Shown one piece after another: positions 30,931-41,568 of a stretch of 64,000 bases of DNA. Both the position numbers and the translations under genes were made by a program. The stretch's first letter is position 1; each line of letters begins with the position of its first letter. The stretch is from Hydrangea macrophylla (taxonomy: Eukaryota; Streptophyta; Magnoliopsida; Cornales; Hydrangeaceae): the NCBI GenBank assembly GCA_033977485.1, contig CM066987.1:52974533-53038532 (forward strand), in the 5' to 3' direction. The notes under the pieces were generated by a model. The model was not told the origin of the DNA. It did no database searches and worked only from the letters and a program-made list of their open reading frames with translations.

Positions 30931-33751
30931 CCTACCTCTTATCTGCTCCAAGGGGATTTCGGAATGCATCAGCATCATTGGACAGAGATCCAATCTGAGA
31001 CGATAAAACCAGGAAAAGGATTTAAACACCACAAAATACATTGTACCCAAATACCACAACAATCACCCCAAAATTGTACTGTAGGAACAGTGACAATGAA
31101 GTTACTCCCTCTGTCCCTTTTGGGAATTCCAACTATTAAAAAAACACTTTTTGATTGTTGTGAAATTTTTCAACTTCCATAATTCCCCTTCTTTTAAGTT
31201 CAAAATTCCAGTGTCGTACCAAATGAGAAGTGGGAGGGTTCTATATAATAAAGAGTAAATTTGGAAAGCATGTAGTTAAAGTACATTGACTTTTCAAATG
31301 GGACTCCTAAAACGGGACGTCCCAAAATGGAATAAATTGACTCTTATTTTGGGACGGAGGGAGTACCTAGTATCTTAGGAGAGGAACCAAAAAATAACAA
31401 CAATAATCATTTCAATGTGGAATGTATATCACAACAAACAGGATAATGAGGCAAATATCTACCATAAGAAGTGGTACTACTATCCTATGCTTAAGAAGTA
31501 CAGGAAGAAAACAGAATTGCCACATTTCAGTACCACTATAAAGCTAGCCTAAGCTAAAAATAAGAATGAGCGTGAGGAGAACCCAGAAACAAATTGAAGC
31601 TGCCTCTGGGTGTTGCGTGAATTCATTAAACATCCAAAGTTACAATGGAAGAAAATATTTTATTTGGTATATTACTCTATGTAAAAGGAAACAATGTCCA
31701 TTGTGTGAAGAAGCCAAAAAAAATGACTGAAATCTTTATCCGAGAATATATTTTCGGCTCAAACTAAGTGTAAACCAACAAACTAGCAGAGACTTAATCG
31801 TGCCAATGGCCCAAAATGATAAGTCCCCTTAAAATAACAAAAATGGAGTATTTATCATATAATGCACCCTTCTTTTTTCATTTTTATCACATCTCAAGGG
31901 TCCATTTACTTCAACAGGAAATTAGTCCAAGGAAACTGTACAACGAAGACAACTAAGGGCTCGCATGGTAAAGTTGCGGTTTTTGGTTTTCAGTTTTTGT
32001 TTTCATTTTTTTGTATTGGGAGTTGACTGTGATCAATTGAAAAAAATGAAAACAAAATCCAAAAACCACAACGGTACCATGTGAGCCCTAAATTTTAGTT
32101 CTAAAAGATAACTCGTTTCTCTGTCTTTTTCTTATTTCTCCTTTGATTCTCTTGGTTTGGGACTTTTACGAGAAAAAAGGAAAAAATTCAAAGGCAACCA
32201 TTTGTCTTTGTTTGGTTAGTACCGAAAATAGGGAGAAAAAGAAATATGAAGGCACAAAGGTAGAAATTTTAACAATAAATTCCATTTTGTTTCTTTGTCA
32301 TGATACTCCAACTGCTTTTGAGAGTTATTCAAATTTTTAAACATCCTGTAAGAGAAAAAGACCAAAGAGAACACTTCTTTCTATACTTTCTCATTTTTCC
32401 TTTTTCTTTTTCTTTTTCTTTTTTTTCTCTATTACTAAATCCATAAACAAAAAAAAGCATTGGGAGGCTCTAAAATTATCTCAAAGTTACTTTTTTCCTC
32501 CTTTTTCTGTTTTAGAACCTAATAAATTTGAGTCCTCCCCAAAACATAGATATGTGAGAACATTGTTGACAAGGCTGTATCAGAAGTTGAAAAAAATTCT
32601 ACGATCAAAAACTACGAAAAAACTAAAATGTAAAGCTTCATTAATTTACTTTCACCTAGTCTTGCTATCAAATAGAACTTAGGCTTAGTTTGGCTCCCAT
32701 TTTGGTGCTTCTCCTTTTTTAAAGCACAATTTCATGTTAATTCATTTGGTAACTAGTTTATGAGCTTTGCAAAAATTGAACTTATGGCTATTTTCGAGGG
32801 AGGAGCTTTTAAAAGCTCAGTGTTGCATTTTGGTTTCATGATATTTTTTGAAGAGTAATGTGTCACTTGTACAAAATAATCAAACTACTTAATAATAAAT
32901 TTTTAAGCTACTTTTAAAAATCCACGTGGGGGCCAAGGCCAAACTAAGCCTTAATAGGGAAGAAAGATACACATAGGCTGAAAAACCTTTTGCTACACTA
33001 TAGTTTTTCCCGGAAAAACTCTATTTTGGGCCCTTTGAAATTAATTGATTCACTTAAGATCTTCGATTTTTACACCGGTTTTAGTTGACAACGGAAGCCA
33101 ATTAGTTTCAGTCGAGGACAATTATCGAAGGCCTTAATAGTCATATTTGGCCCCAATTGTCTTCAACTGAAATCAATGTAAAAATCGAGGGCCTTAAGTA
33201 CAACAATTAGCTTTAGAGGTTCCAAAACGAATTTAACAAAACTACAGAGGGTAGCCAAAGGGTTTTTCAGCCATAAATATAAAAGCATAATTGAATTAAA
33301 AAAAAAAAGAAGAAGAAGAAGAAGCAATTCAAATGGACTTATCAATGGAATCAAATCCAGAGCTGAAACAATTGTCAATTCCTACAATGAGCATAATGCT
33401 ACATTGTATCATCCAAACAAAGTCAGATGAACACACACAAGTAAAAGAAACTCAAAACCCTAATCCCAAAACACTTAATAATTCAGAGAACATAAGAATA
33501 TCAAGCAAGCTCATCTTTTTGTTGAACATTCCACAAAGTCGCAGAAACTTGACGCTAGAATAAGTAAAAACACGTCGAATTGGGGAAGAACATGTGTGTG
33601 TGTGTGTGTGTATATGTATATGTACCGCCAAGAGAAGCCAAACGAATGATTTCTGGGCAACCAGAGCTGTTTCAACCACCAAAGCTTCCAAAACAGAGAT
33701 GGTCGTCCAGTCGATAGCAACAGTGTCTGAGCAGAGACTACTCGCCTCCAT
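30232..33751 (-). CDS. Host gene: 180-aa acidic protein, three exons
   Basis: Exons on the minus strand: 33751-33626, 30994-30936 and 30589-30232. Total 543 bp, that is 180 codons plus TGA. Both introns start GT and end AG; exon 1 ends in phase 0, exon 2 ends two bases into an Arg codon, and the frame is kept. Residues 1-42 include a hydrophobic stretch (VLEALVVETALVAQKSFVWL); residues 43-84 read NPLGADKRFPFTDLSKVTEP; residues 85-169 are almost all Asp/Glu with a GGGG break; the tail is NQPPYKKSK. Such acid-rich proteins with a basic tail are often nuclear or histone-binding, but I cannot name the family. Extra exons inside the 2.6-kb intron 1 cannot be excluded. This is the only convincing host gene here. 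Confidence 0.72.
30864..30925. repeat. (GA)n microsatellite in intron 2
   Basis: About 31 uninterrupted GA dinucleotides. On the coding strand it is a CT tract just after the donor site of intron 2. Confidence 0.97.
31105..31363. mobile_element. Stowaway-like MITE in intron 1
   Basis: 259 bp, starts CTCCCTCTGTCCC and ends GGGACGGAGGGAG, flanked by TA at 31103-31104 and 31364-31365. Same family type as 1495-1749. Confidence 0.93.
31957..32088. mobile_element. Small PIF/Harbinger-like (Tourist) MITE in intron 1
   Basis: 132 bp with inverted ends GGGCTCGCATGGTA…TACCATGTGAGCCC that continue as an almost complete foldback, flanked by TAA (31954-31956 and 32089-32091). A 3-bp TWA target fits PIF/Harbinger. 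Confidence 0.8.
32682..32950. mobile_element. PIF/Harbinger-like MITE in intron 1
   Basis: 269 bp with ends GGCTTAGTTTGGC…GCCAAACTAAGCC (perfect 13-bp inverted repeat), flanked by TTA at 32679-32681 and 32951-32953. Confidence 0.88.
32976..33272. mobile_element. MITE with about 100-bp inverted repeats in intron 1
   Basis: 297 bp, starts GGCTGAAAAACCTTTTGCTAC and its reverse-complement counterpart ends GGGTTTTTCAGCC. Similarity of the arms extends inward to CTTAAG…TCGATTTTTACA. Flanked by ata on both sides; superfamily uncertain. Confidence 0.8.
33594..33623. repeat. (TG)n/(TA) microsatellite at the exon 1 donor side
   Basis: TG repeats and a TATATG tract abut the first splice donor of the host gene. 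Confidence 0.9.
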
Positions 33752-34396
33752 TGCTCCAAAATACCGAAAAGCAGAGTTAGAGAGAGAGAGTGTGTGTGTG
33801 TGCGTGTGTGTGTGTGGGTGGGTGGGTGTTGAGGAGTTAAAAGGGTTAGGGTTTTAGGATTTGGAATCCGGGTTTTGTCCAAAATCTAGTTCTGATTCAT
33901 GATAAAAGTCCTTTTCCCAAAGAGGACAAGCCTTCAGAGCCCATTTGTCTCACGGATTAGTTTATCTCGATTTCTGAGCCCTAGTTGGAAGCACAATCTA
34001 TGCAGTAATTGGTTTTAAGATGGAATCCTAGTTTGATTTAAAATCATAAGTTTGTTCGGAGCAAGAAACATTAATTAAAAATAGGGATTATTAATAATCA
34101 ATCTACTTTTGTTTGAAGTATTAAAGAACCGTGAACTACTTTTTAAAAAAAAAAGGAAGTCAAATTAAAATTAAAATTAAAAATTTAAAACCACATCAAC
34201 TTTTTAATTATTTTTAAGATAAATAAATAAATAAATTACATTTACCCCTATCTTCTTCCTCAACCACCACCTCCACCAGCTGCCACCACTATGGCTGGCC
34301 ACCACACCACACCACAACCACCACCGCCACCAGCCACCCCCACCACAACCTCTCTCTCTCTATATATATATATATACATATGAGTATATATGTATA
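33752..34396. other. 5' flank and probable promoter of the host gene
   Basis: Immediately upstream (minus strand) lie (GA)n and (TG)n tracts at 33780-33825, likely 5' UTR, then AT-rich sequence with an A-run, and CCACCA-rich sequence at 34262-34350. A (TA)n lies at 34362-34376. No clear TATA box was singled out. Confidence 0.5.
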
Positions 34397-34576
34397 CAGG
34401 AATTCTCAGGAAAGGGCGCCCTCTCTTTATTAAAAAGAGGACTTCTGTTTTGGCCGTCAGATTGTGTTTAAAAACTGTAAAATGACAGAAGTGCCATTAA
34501 TGAAAACACGATCCGACGGCCAAAATAGAAGCCCTCTCTTTATTAAAGAGAGGGCACCCTCTCCATAGCCTGACTG
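34397..34576. mobile_element. MITE with nested AGAGGG foldback
   Basis: 180 bp. Inverted halves share GGGCGCCCTCTCTTTATTAA, then AAGAGG, and TTTTGGCCGTC; they differ mainly in the outer 15 bp. Flanked by tata on both sides (34393-34396, 34577-34580), so the TSD is TA or TATA. Confidence 0.82.
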
Positions 34577-34731
34577 TATATGTATATCTTATATATGGCC
34601 ACCACCACCCCTAACCTCTCTTTATCTCTTCTCTCTTCTCACCATCACCACCATGGCCCTCTTCCCTCATCCACCCCTGTCACTGCACAAATTAAAAAAT
34701 TTTAAAAATATATAAATAAAAAAAGTTGCAG

Positions 34732-35217
34732 GTTGGAGCAACTGTCCAAACGGCAGGAGCAACTCACCAAACTTATTGGGAACAACTTACCAAACGGTAG
34801 GAGCAACTCACCAAACGAAAAAGAATAATATTGCTCCTCACGTTTGGTGAGTTGCTCCCGATACGTTTGGTGAGTTGCTCCTTCTGTTTGGATAATTGCT
34901 CCAAAAACCTACACTTTTTTTTGTAGTGGTGATGGTGGATGAGCGAGGTGGCCAGTGGTATTGGTGGCTATGAGAAGAGTGAGAGAGGAGATCAAAGAGA
35001 AAGAAGCGATAGAGAGGTTGGGGTGGGGGTGGTGGTGGTGGTAGTGGTGGAGGAAGGTGTTGATTTTTGGAGTAATTGTCCAAACAGAATGAGCAACTCA
35101 ATAAACGTATCGAGAGCAACTCAACAAACGCATGTAGCAACTTTATTCTTTCTGTTTGGTGAGTTGCTCCCAATAAGTTTGGTGAGTTGTTCCTGCCGTT
35201 TGGACAGTTGCTCCAAC
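34732..35217. repeat. Foldback repeat of GAGCAACTCACCAAACG units
   Basis: Two arms (about 34732-34922 and 35065-35217) are reverse complements built from repeated GAGCAACTCACCAAACG-like units; each arm itself contains units in both directions. The loop (34927-35064) is GGTGG-rich. The right end abuts the Tat/Ogre-like LTR, which may have cut it. Confidence 0.85.
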
Positions 35218-35398
35218 TGTAGACGCCCCAATTTTGACCAAACGTCGAATTAAGAGTAGTGTTACCTCTAAGTCCGATGATGACAATGTCCGAACAAAAC
35301 TAAGACTTCCAAGGTGATTCAAGCTCTTCAAAAGACTTTTCAATTCAAACAAAAAAAAAAAGAGAAAGAAAAGGAAAAGAAAAGAAAAAGGAATAGAA

Positions 35399-35652
35399 CG
35401 GCACATGGTGTGGGCTACGGCAGTCACGCAGTGCCGCAGCGGCACTCTGTGTTTGCCAGGCCGGCAGTCCGTAACTGCCACAAAAACACATCAAGTGCCG
35501 CAAAAATTAGAGTTTCAAAAAAGACGGCAGTCCATGGAGTTGTCCGCGGCATTCATTGAGTGCCGCAGCAACATTCAGTGAATGCCGCGCCGGCATTCAG
35601 TGAGTGCCGTTTCGGCATTCAGTGGGTGCCGCTTCTATCTTCATTGGGTGCC
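35399..35652 (+). repeat. Palindrome array of Tat/Ogre-like LTR copy 2
   Basis: Variants of GGCATTCAGTGAGTGCCG and GGCAGTCACGCAGTGCCG, about ten stems. The array ends about 110 bp upstream of the TATA box. Confidence 0.88.
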
Positions 35653-35760
35653 GCGTTTTTAGCAGCCAGCTGTAATACAGCACGTTTTGTACCCTCAAAA
35701 GTACATCCGAAATTAGGGTTTTTGGCTTGAAAATACAAAAATAACCCTCTAAAATTTGCC

Positions 35761-35768
35761 TATAAATA
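35761..35768 (+). promoter_or_regulatory. LTR TATA box, copy 2
   Basis: TATAAATA at the position of TATAAAAG (14599), TATATAAG (59930) and TATATAAA (61149) in the other three copies. Confidence 0.65.
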
Positions 35769-35791
35769 GAGGGTGAATACTCCATTACAAG

Positions 35792-35794
<3 letters not shown>

Positions 35795-35851
<57 letters not shown>
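35795..35851. repeat. Homopolymer block T28 followed by G29
   Basis: 28 T then 29 G without interruption, beginning 27 bp after the TATA box. It is absent from the three related LTRs. It may be real or an assembly error. Confidence 0.9.
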
Positions 35852-35852
<1 letters not shown>

Positions 35853-37919
35853 TATTACACATTTTTGGGAGAGGGGAATTTCAAGAAGAAAATAAAAAGA
35901 ATTTTTGGGATAAAGAGAGTTTTGAGAGGTTGAAGAAGAGCTTGGAAGATCTTCAAGCCATAAAAGTTTGAGGATAGTTAGAGGTGATCCTCTAATCTTG
36001 TTTAAGTTTTCATTCTCTTTTGTTTCTTCTTAGCTTGGTTTAAAATCATCTGAAGTAAACAAGTTTTACCAAAAGATTCTTTGATGGATTTAGAGCATTT
36101 GTTCTCTTAGTTTTCTTTATTTCATTTCTTCTTTTGTTTATACTTTTCTTTTGAGATTCTTGGAGATCTTCAATGTCTCTCTTGAAAGCTGTTGAGTTTG
36201 ATCTTTTAAATCTCATGAAAGCTCATGATTCACATGGGAGTCAAAGTTTGATCATCACTTCATTTTATAAGCAAATAGATAAATCCAAGTCCATACTTAT
36301 GACTTGGGTTCTCTAGCTTAATGTTCATGGAATCTTTTATATATTCGTTTGAGACTCATGAGTACTAATAATGTTTTGATCTCCAATGACCCTCAATGGA
36401 AATGAGAATTAGGTTTAGGTTAAGCCAATACTCATGGCTTTGTTGATAGATGTAACTAAAGGGTTATAAGCCCAATAGTGGAGCAGTGAGTTCACAAGCT
36501 GTTTTTTATCATAGATTTTTAGTTAAATATCTAACCATTGGAATTAAGTGAAATCACGTGGAGAGTGTCGATAACACAAATTTCTACCACTGTAATTTTT
36601 GTTTTAAGGAGATTTCACGTTTAAAGTGGTTTGGTCATGAGTTTTGTGAGACAACTATAATCTGTCCAGAGTTTCAGAACAGTAACACGTTTTTGAAATG
36701 AGTAAATCAGAGCCTTAATCAAGCATTCTTGACTCTGAATATAATTTTCTGGGTAGTTCAATGTGTTAAGAGGATACCTTAAAAAGATCAAAGTGTTTCT
36801 GATTTTTTTACTATTTTTAAAAAATCGTACAAAATCTCTGGACAAAGATTTGTAAATCTCTAACTGATGTCTGGTTTTTGTCCGTTTCCCAGAGATCTAA
36901 CCGTTGAAACTTTAATTTTATTTTTGGGATGGAAACTAGACACACAGAGGCAACTTGTGTCCAAAAGTCATCAAGATCAAATCATGGGAAACATGCCTTT
37001 TATTTTCTTGAAGTTCTGGTCTGGTCCCTGCAATTTTCAGAATTTTATGACAGATTTAATTGACCAACTTTGTAAATAATGGTCTAAATGACTTTTCTAT
37101 GACCTAGGGCTTAAACCATGCTTTGATAATAATTAGTTAAGCTTAAATCCAGAGATCAAATGATCCAAATCAATGAATAATTCATAGTTCATTCTTGCTC
37201 ATGCTCATGCATTTATTCACATGCGTTGATACTTGTAATTATAACCTCTTTTCCTTAGCTAGAAGATTAAGCATGTTGTTTAGGGTTTATTATTATATAG
37301 TTTAAAGCATGTGGACTAACCCTTTTATTTTGTAGCGCTATCAAGGTATGATTTTATCAATTTTTCGACCTCATGTGCGACACATTAGAATTAAAATTTG
37401 CGTTATGTGTATATATGTGATTAGAGACTCTTTTATTAAGATTTCAACTTTTGTATGCATTGCACGTTTAAATATTCGCGGCTGGACCCCGGGTAAGTTC
37501 TCTAGTTCTCTATTTCGCATATCATGTTGCTTGCTAATTGAGCTACTTGGTTTTGAATGATATTTTGTCATTACCAATTTTACGCCATTTCAACATGCTT
37601 GTGTAATGTATATTTATATCTATGTATTAATTGAGGGCATGCTTAGATTAATAGTTTGATTAAAAGGATGTTGAGTAGAGGCATATCGCGAGATAGGATG
37701 AGAAAGGGTGTTTTAGTCCATCGGACTCCTTCCTCTCTCATTCCATAATCCCCGAATCTAGCTAATCTTTGGTTTTGCAAAAGATCGGTTTCCTTTAAAA
37801 GTGGTTTCTTAATTTTTGCCCTTTTAAAAATTAAGTGGTGATTCATTGTTTTGTGTTTTAAATTGAAAAAGATTTTGAAAGAAAAGCTGTGGGGTAAGAA
37901 AAATGCGATATCCACAATC

Positions 37920-37969
37920 TGGCGACTCTGCTGGGGAGCAAACCCAGAATCTCTGGTTTCGCAGACCAG
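37920..37969 (+). promoter_or_regulatory. Extended primer-binding site: complement of a tRNA-Arg 3' half
   Basis: Starts TGGCGACTCTGCTGGGGA three bases after the LTR. Read on the minus strand the 50 nt give an anticodon arm (stem CTGGT/ACCAG, loop CTGCGAA), a 5-nt variable loop, a T stem CTGGG with a slightly mutated loop/stem, a 7-nt acceptor strand, and CCA. It matches 63677-63726. Confidence 0.8.
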
Positions 37970-39469
37970 AAATTTCTGATTTTGGGTTCACTCGAAGATT
38001 AGACTTGAAAGCATCCTTTTAATCGAATTAATTAATTTTTATGTGCCTGTTGCATTACACTTGCATGTTTAGTCAGTCGATTGCACGGAACTATGACCTT
38101 GGAGACTCGGGGCAACCCGGTCGGTCAAGTTATCATGGGACTGTGTAATCACCCTTGATCTCGTACCATGTGTTGGTATATAAAGCATCCTATCGGATGT
38201 GTGTCAAGGGTCCCTTATTTGACCAAAACCTGGCCTTTGCAAGATAGCTTCTGTAGAACCTTTCAAAGTTAAGAAATTAATTCTTGATTAGGATTATGTG
38301 TTAGGGAGTTTTGTATGCCCGAAAGGGATTACTTGAGATGATGACGATACTTGCTTGATGAAATATCTGTAACCTCTTAATCACTTTTAAGCAATTCCTC
38401 TTCATGTCCTATGACATTTAAGAACATGCCGAATCTTGATTATAAGATTACACTTCTTATATCATGTTTAGCTAAGCATTATTGATCTTGTATGTATCCA
38501 AATTCATGAAAAGTACGGTGATAATCCGATCATATGATCATTCTACCCAAAGAATTTTAAATCCATCTTTGAAAGAAAAATAGATTTTTGCCATCTTTTT
38601 TCAAAGTTTTCAATCGCTCTTTCAAAAATCTTTGGAGTTCAGTTTTTTAAGATTCCAAGTCAACCTTTGTTGAGGTATATTTTCACATTCTCATCTTCAA
38701 AGGGAGAACCCAAAATTCTCGGGAGTTATGTTTGAAAAGTTTCGCCAACTAAAGAAATGTTTTTTTCAAATGAATTTCAACGCAAAGTTTTAACCCATTC
38801 ATCTTTTGTTGAGAAATGTTTTTTTGCATTCAAAGGAAAAATCTAAAATTCTTGAGAATTTAAAAGATCCCATCATCTAGAGAAATGCTTTTCAAATGAA
38901 TTTCCAAAATTTTAAAAACTTTCAATCTTTGAAGGGGTAATGAGGATCACAATGAAAAGAGAAATTGGCACACTTGACATGACTGAGGATTTTATGTACT
39001 TATGTGCCTTATGTGTTAGGGTTAGGATTTTCTCTTCTTTTTGCATATAGAATAGGCGCACACACACACATGCATTGCATCCGTGTGACATATGAACCAT
39101 TCATGAACATTTTACTGAGCATTTGCAAAAGAAAATGTGAAAATAATAACAAAATGAAAATTCCTTTGAAATCAATCAAAATTGATTAAAAACGAAACAT
39201 GGTTGTAGGCGAGATAGCATCAAACCCAGAACAGTTTGGGTTAGTAGTGCAAGCGTGAGATTAGTTAGAAGAGAAAAGATAATGAAAAAGGATTATGTTG
39301 AGATTGATTAGTTTGTGGAGCCTAATGATTGGAAGAAGGGCCACTTAATTGAGAAATTGGTCATACGGACGGATAATGTTTCCGCAAACACGGGTGGCGA
39401 ACCCGAAGGTTCAAATGGTACTAGTGAGGTGATAATGTTTGTGAATGTTGTTGTTGAAGCGAATGTGGA
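37970..39469 (+). other. Leader/internal region of Tat/Ogre-like element, copy 2
   Basis: 37970-38250 matches the leader after 63727 (including GGAGRCTCGGGGCAACCCGG). The rest has no recognised Gag or Pol. A frame of about 50 codons (39315-39469) is interrupted by the nested element at 39470; the target duplication gtgga lies in step with that frame. Confidence 0.65.
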
Positions 39470-41551
39470 TGTCACGCCCCGGATCCACACATGTAAATCT
39501 AGGATACGTGGCACGCCACCAAGGCTCGTCCCAAGTCATTAAAGTTCCGTAAAAAAAAACATTAGTAAAGGTTTTGATTCAAGAATCCAACACTTTTAAA
39601 ATATTTTTTAAAGGATTTTTCAAACATACATCCAAACATGCTTTAACGAAGTTCATTTCTAAAACATGTAAAAACATTGAATAATCAAAGACTTGAACTC
39701 CATAGATTCATTCCCACCATTAAATAAATTAAGGAAAATATACATACTATATTCAATTTGTATCGAACTCTTTGAGTATAACTCCGAGTTCATCATCCCA
39801 ACCAAACCCAAGCAAGGTACAAAAAGTACAACCTCAGCCCAAAATCAACCAATATAATGCGTCCCCCATATTACAAGAATTAAGTCGTTATTCTTTAATT
39901 ACACAGGCTCAAATAAATAACTGATTACAATATTCTACAAATTTATTTATTAAATATAAGTCTATTAAACCAGAATTTATTTACAATCCCACACCCACGA
40001 ATGCTCTCCAAGTTCATTCCTTTTCTTCCGCTCCACCTTGAACACCTACGATGATTATTCAATAACCACTATAATATATAAGCTATATGCTTGTGAATAA
40101 CACTAATTATGCATATGGATAATTAACATGCTCAATTTCATTTCATTACAACCAATTATAGTCTCCGGCAATTACTAGCTCACTTCCACCACTACCAACT
40201 AGTCTGCGGCTCCACTCCCTAAGCCCACGTGGCCTAGTTATGACTCACGCCTCACGTGCGGTCCCATAGGCCTCTGGCGGCCGTGGTCCTCACCACAAAG
40301 ATTACCTCATGGTGGTATAGAACTAGCAATTCCATTGACTCAAATAAGCAACTCAACATGCTCACATAATTCATTACACCGTGCTTTCATAATCAAATTG
40401 AGCCTAATTTAACCACATGAATTTTGCCCATTAATAAACTAATAAGCTTTATTAAGCTAATTTAACATGCTTTTACATCACAAATGAACCCAAACATGAA
40501 ACCATCCATATATCATAATTAATGTCACTCACCTCTTGAAATCGCTCCTAAACTTGAGATTGGAGTTCTATTATGCTGCAGGTATTAATCCTACACAATT
40601 TTGGTAAACTAATTGTTACCAACCCATTTGGGTCAAGAAAAATCTATTGATTAAACTTAAATTAAATTATACCATAAGGTTAGACTTACTCTCACGAGTT
40701 TAGATATGACTTCGTATCGCGATTTGGGCAACATATGACGAAGCTATGCCGTCAAATAGGTAAAACCCTCACTTCCACTCTTCTTCTCTCGCGTCTGACT
40801 CTCTCTACTCTCCTGTTTCTTTTCTTTTATTCTTTTTCTTTCAATAACTAATGAGTAATGTATATATACATAAATATATAGTATATTATATGTATATACG
40901 AGCCGCCGCCGCCTCTTTATGCCTAGCACACACGATTTTTTTTTTATCAACAATGATGATGAGTCATAAGAGATAGGTGTCACCTCTGACCAATTTTTTC
41001 TTATTCATTTTTACATCCCCATAATTTCCATACTCGTATTATAACACCTCTAAATGTTATATCAACTATCTAATGTCTAAGTAAGTATCAATCTATGTCA
41101 CGTGTGGGTCCCAAATGTGGTCCCACATAATTACATGAAGTTACTAATTAGCCTACTAATTATATCACGTGTTCAATTACGCCCTCACAAGGGTACCCAA
41201 ACTGGTCCCATAAATAACCATGAATAATAATAGAATATTAAAACACCCAACATTTTATCAATTAAATGATCACATGGCATTAACATATATTTTAATGTGC
41301 ACATTTACATTACATGTCTACCATTTAATCACATAAATGCAACTAAATACAGTTTATATTATCCAAACCTCTCTTGGGTCACACTTTCATATCTATCCCA
41401 CCTCTAGTGGAACTTTCAACTGTGCCCTTTATCAAGCACTTATCACATCAGGGTAACTGGAACTTACCCAATTCATCACATGCAATTAATTATACAATTT
41501 AATGCATGCAAAAAAAAATATCACTTCCATTTCTTGTGTACGGTTGTTACA
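39470..41551 (-). repeat. LARD 3' LTR (low-coordinate copy)
   Basis: 2082 bp; aligns with 45120-47202 with roughly 1.5-2% substitutions by eye, mostly transitions at CG. TATA-like repeats lie at 40859-40895. Confidence 0.93.
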
Positions 41552-41568
41552 CTCTCCCCCCCTTTTAG
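41552..41568 (-). promoter_or_regulatory. Polypurine tract of the LARD
   Basis: On the minus strand CTAAAAGGGGGGGAGAG directly precedes the LTR start TGTAACAACCG. This form is typical of Tekay/Del elements. Confidence 0.85.

Larger units (their letters stand above)
35218..37916 (+). repeat. Tat/Ogre-like 5' LTR, copy 2
   Basis: Starts TGTAGACGCCCC and ends GCGATATCCACA; aligns with the solo LTR at 13906-16898 and with 60415-63673. Palindrome array at 35399-35652, TATA box at 35761, homopolymer block at 35795-35851. Followed directly by an extended primer-binding site, so it is a 5' LTR. Its 3' partner is not in the window. Confidence 0.9.
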
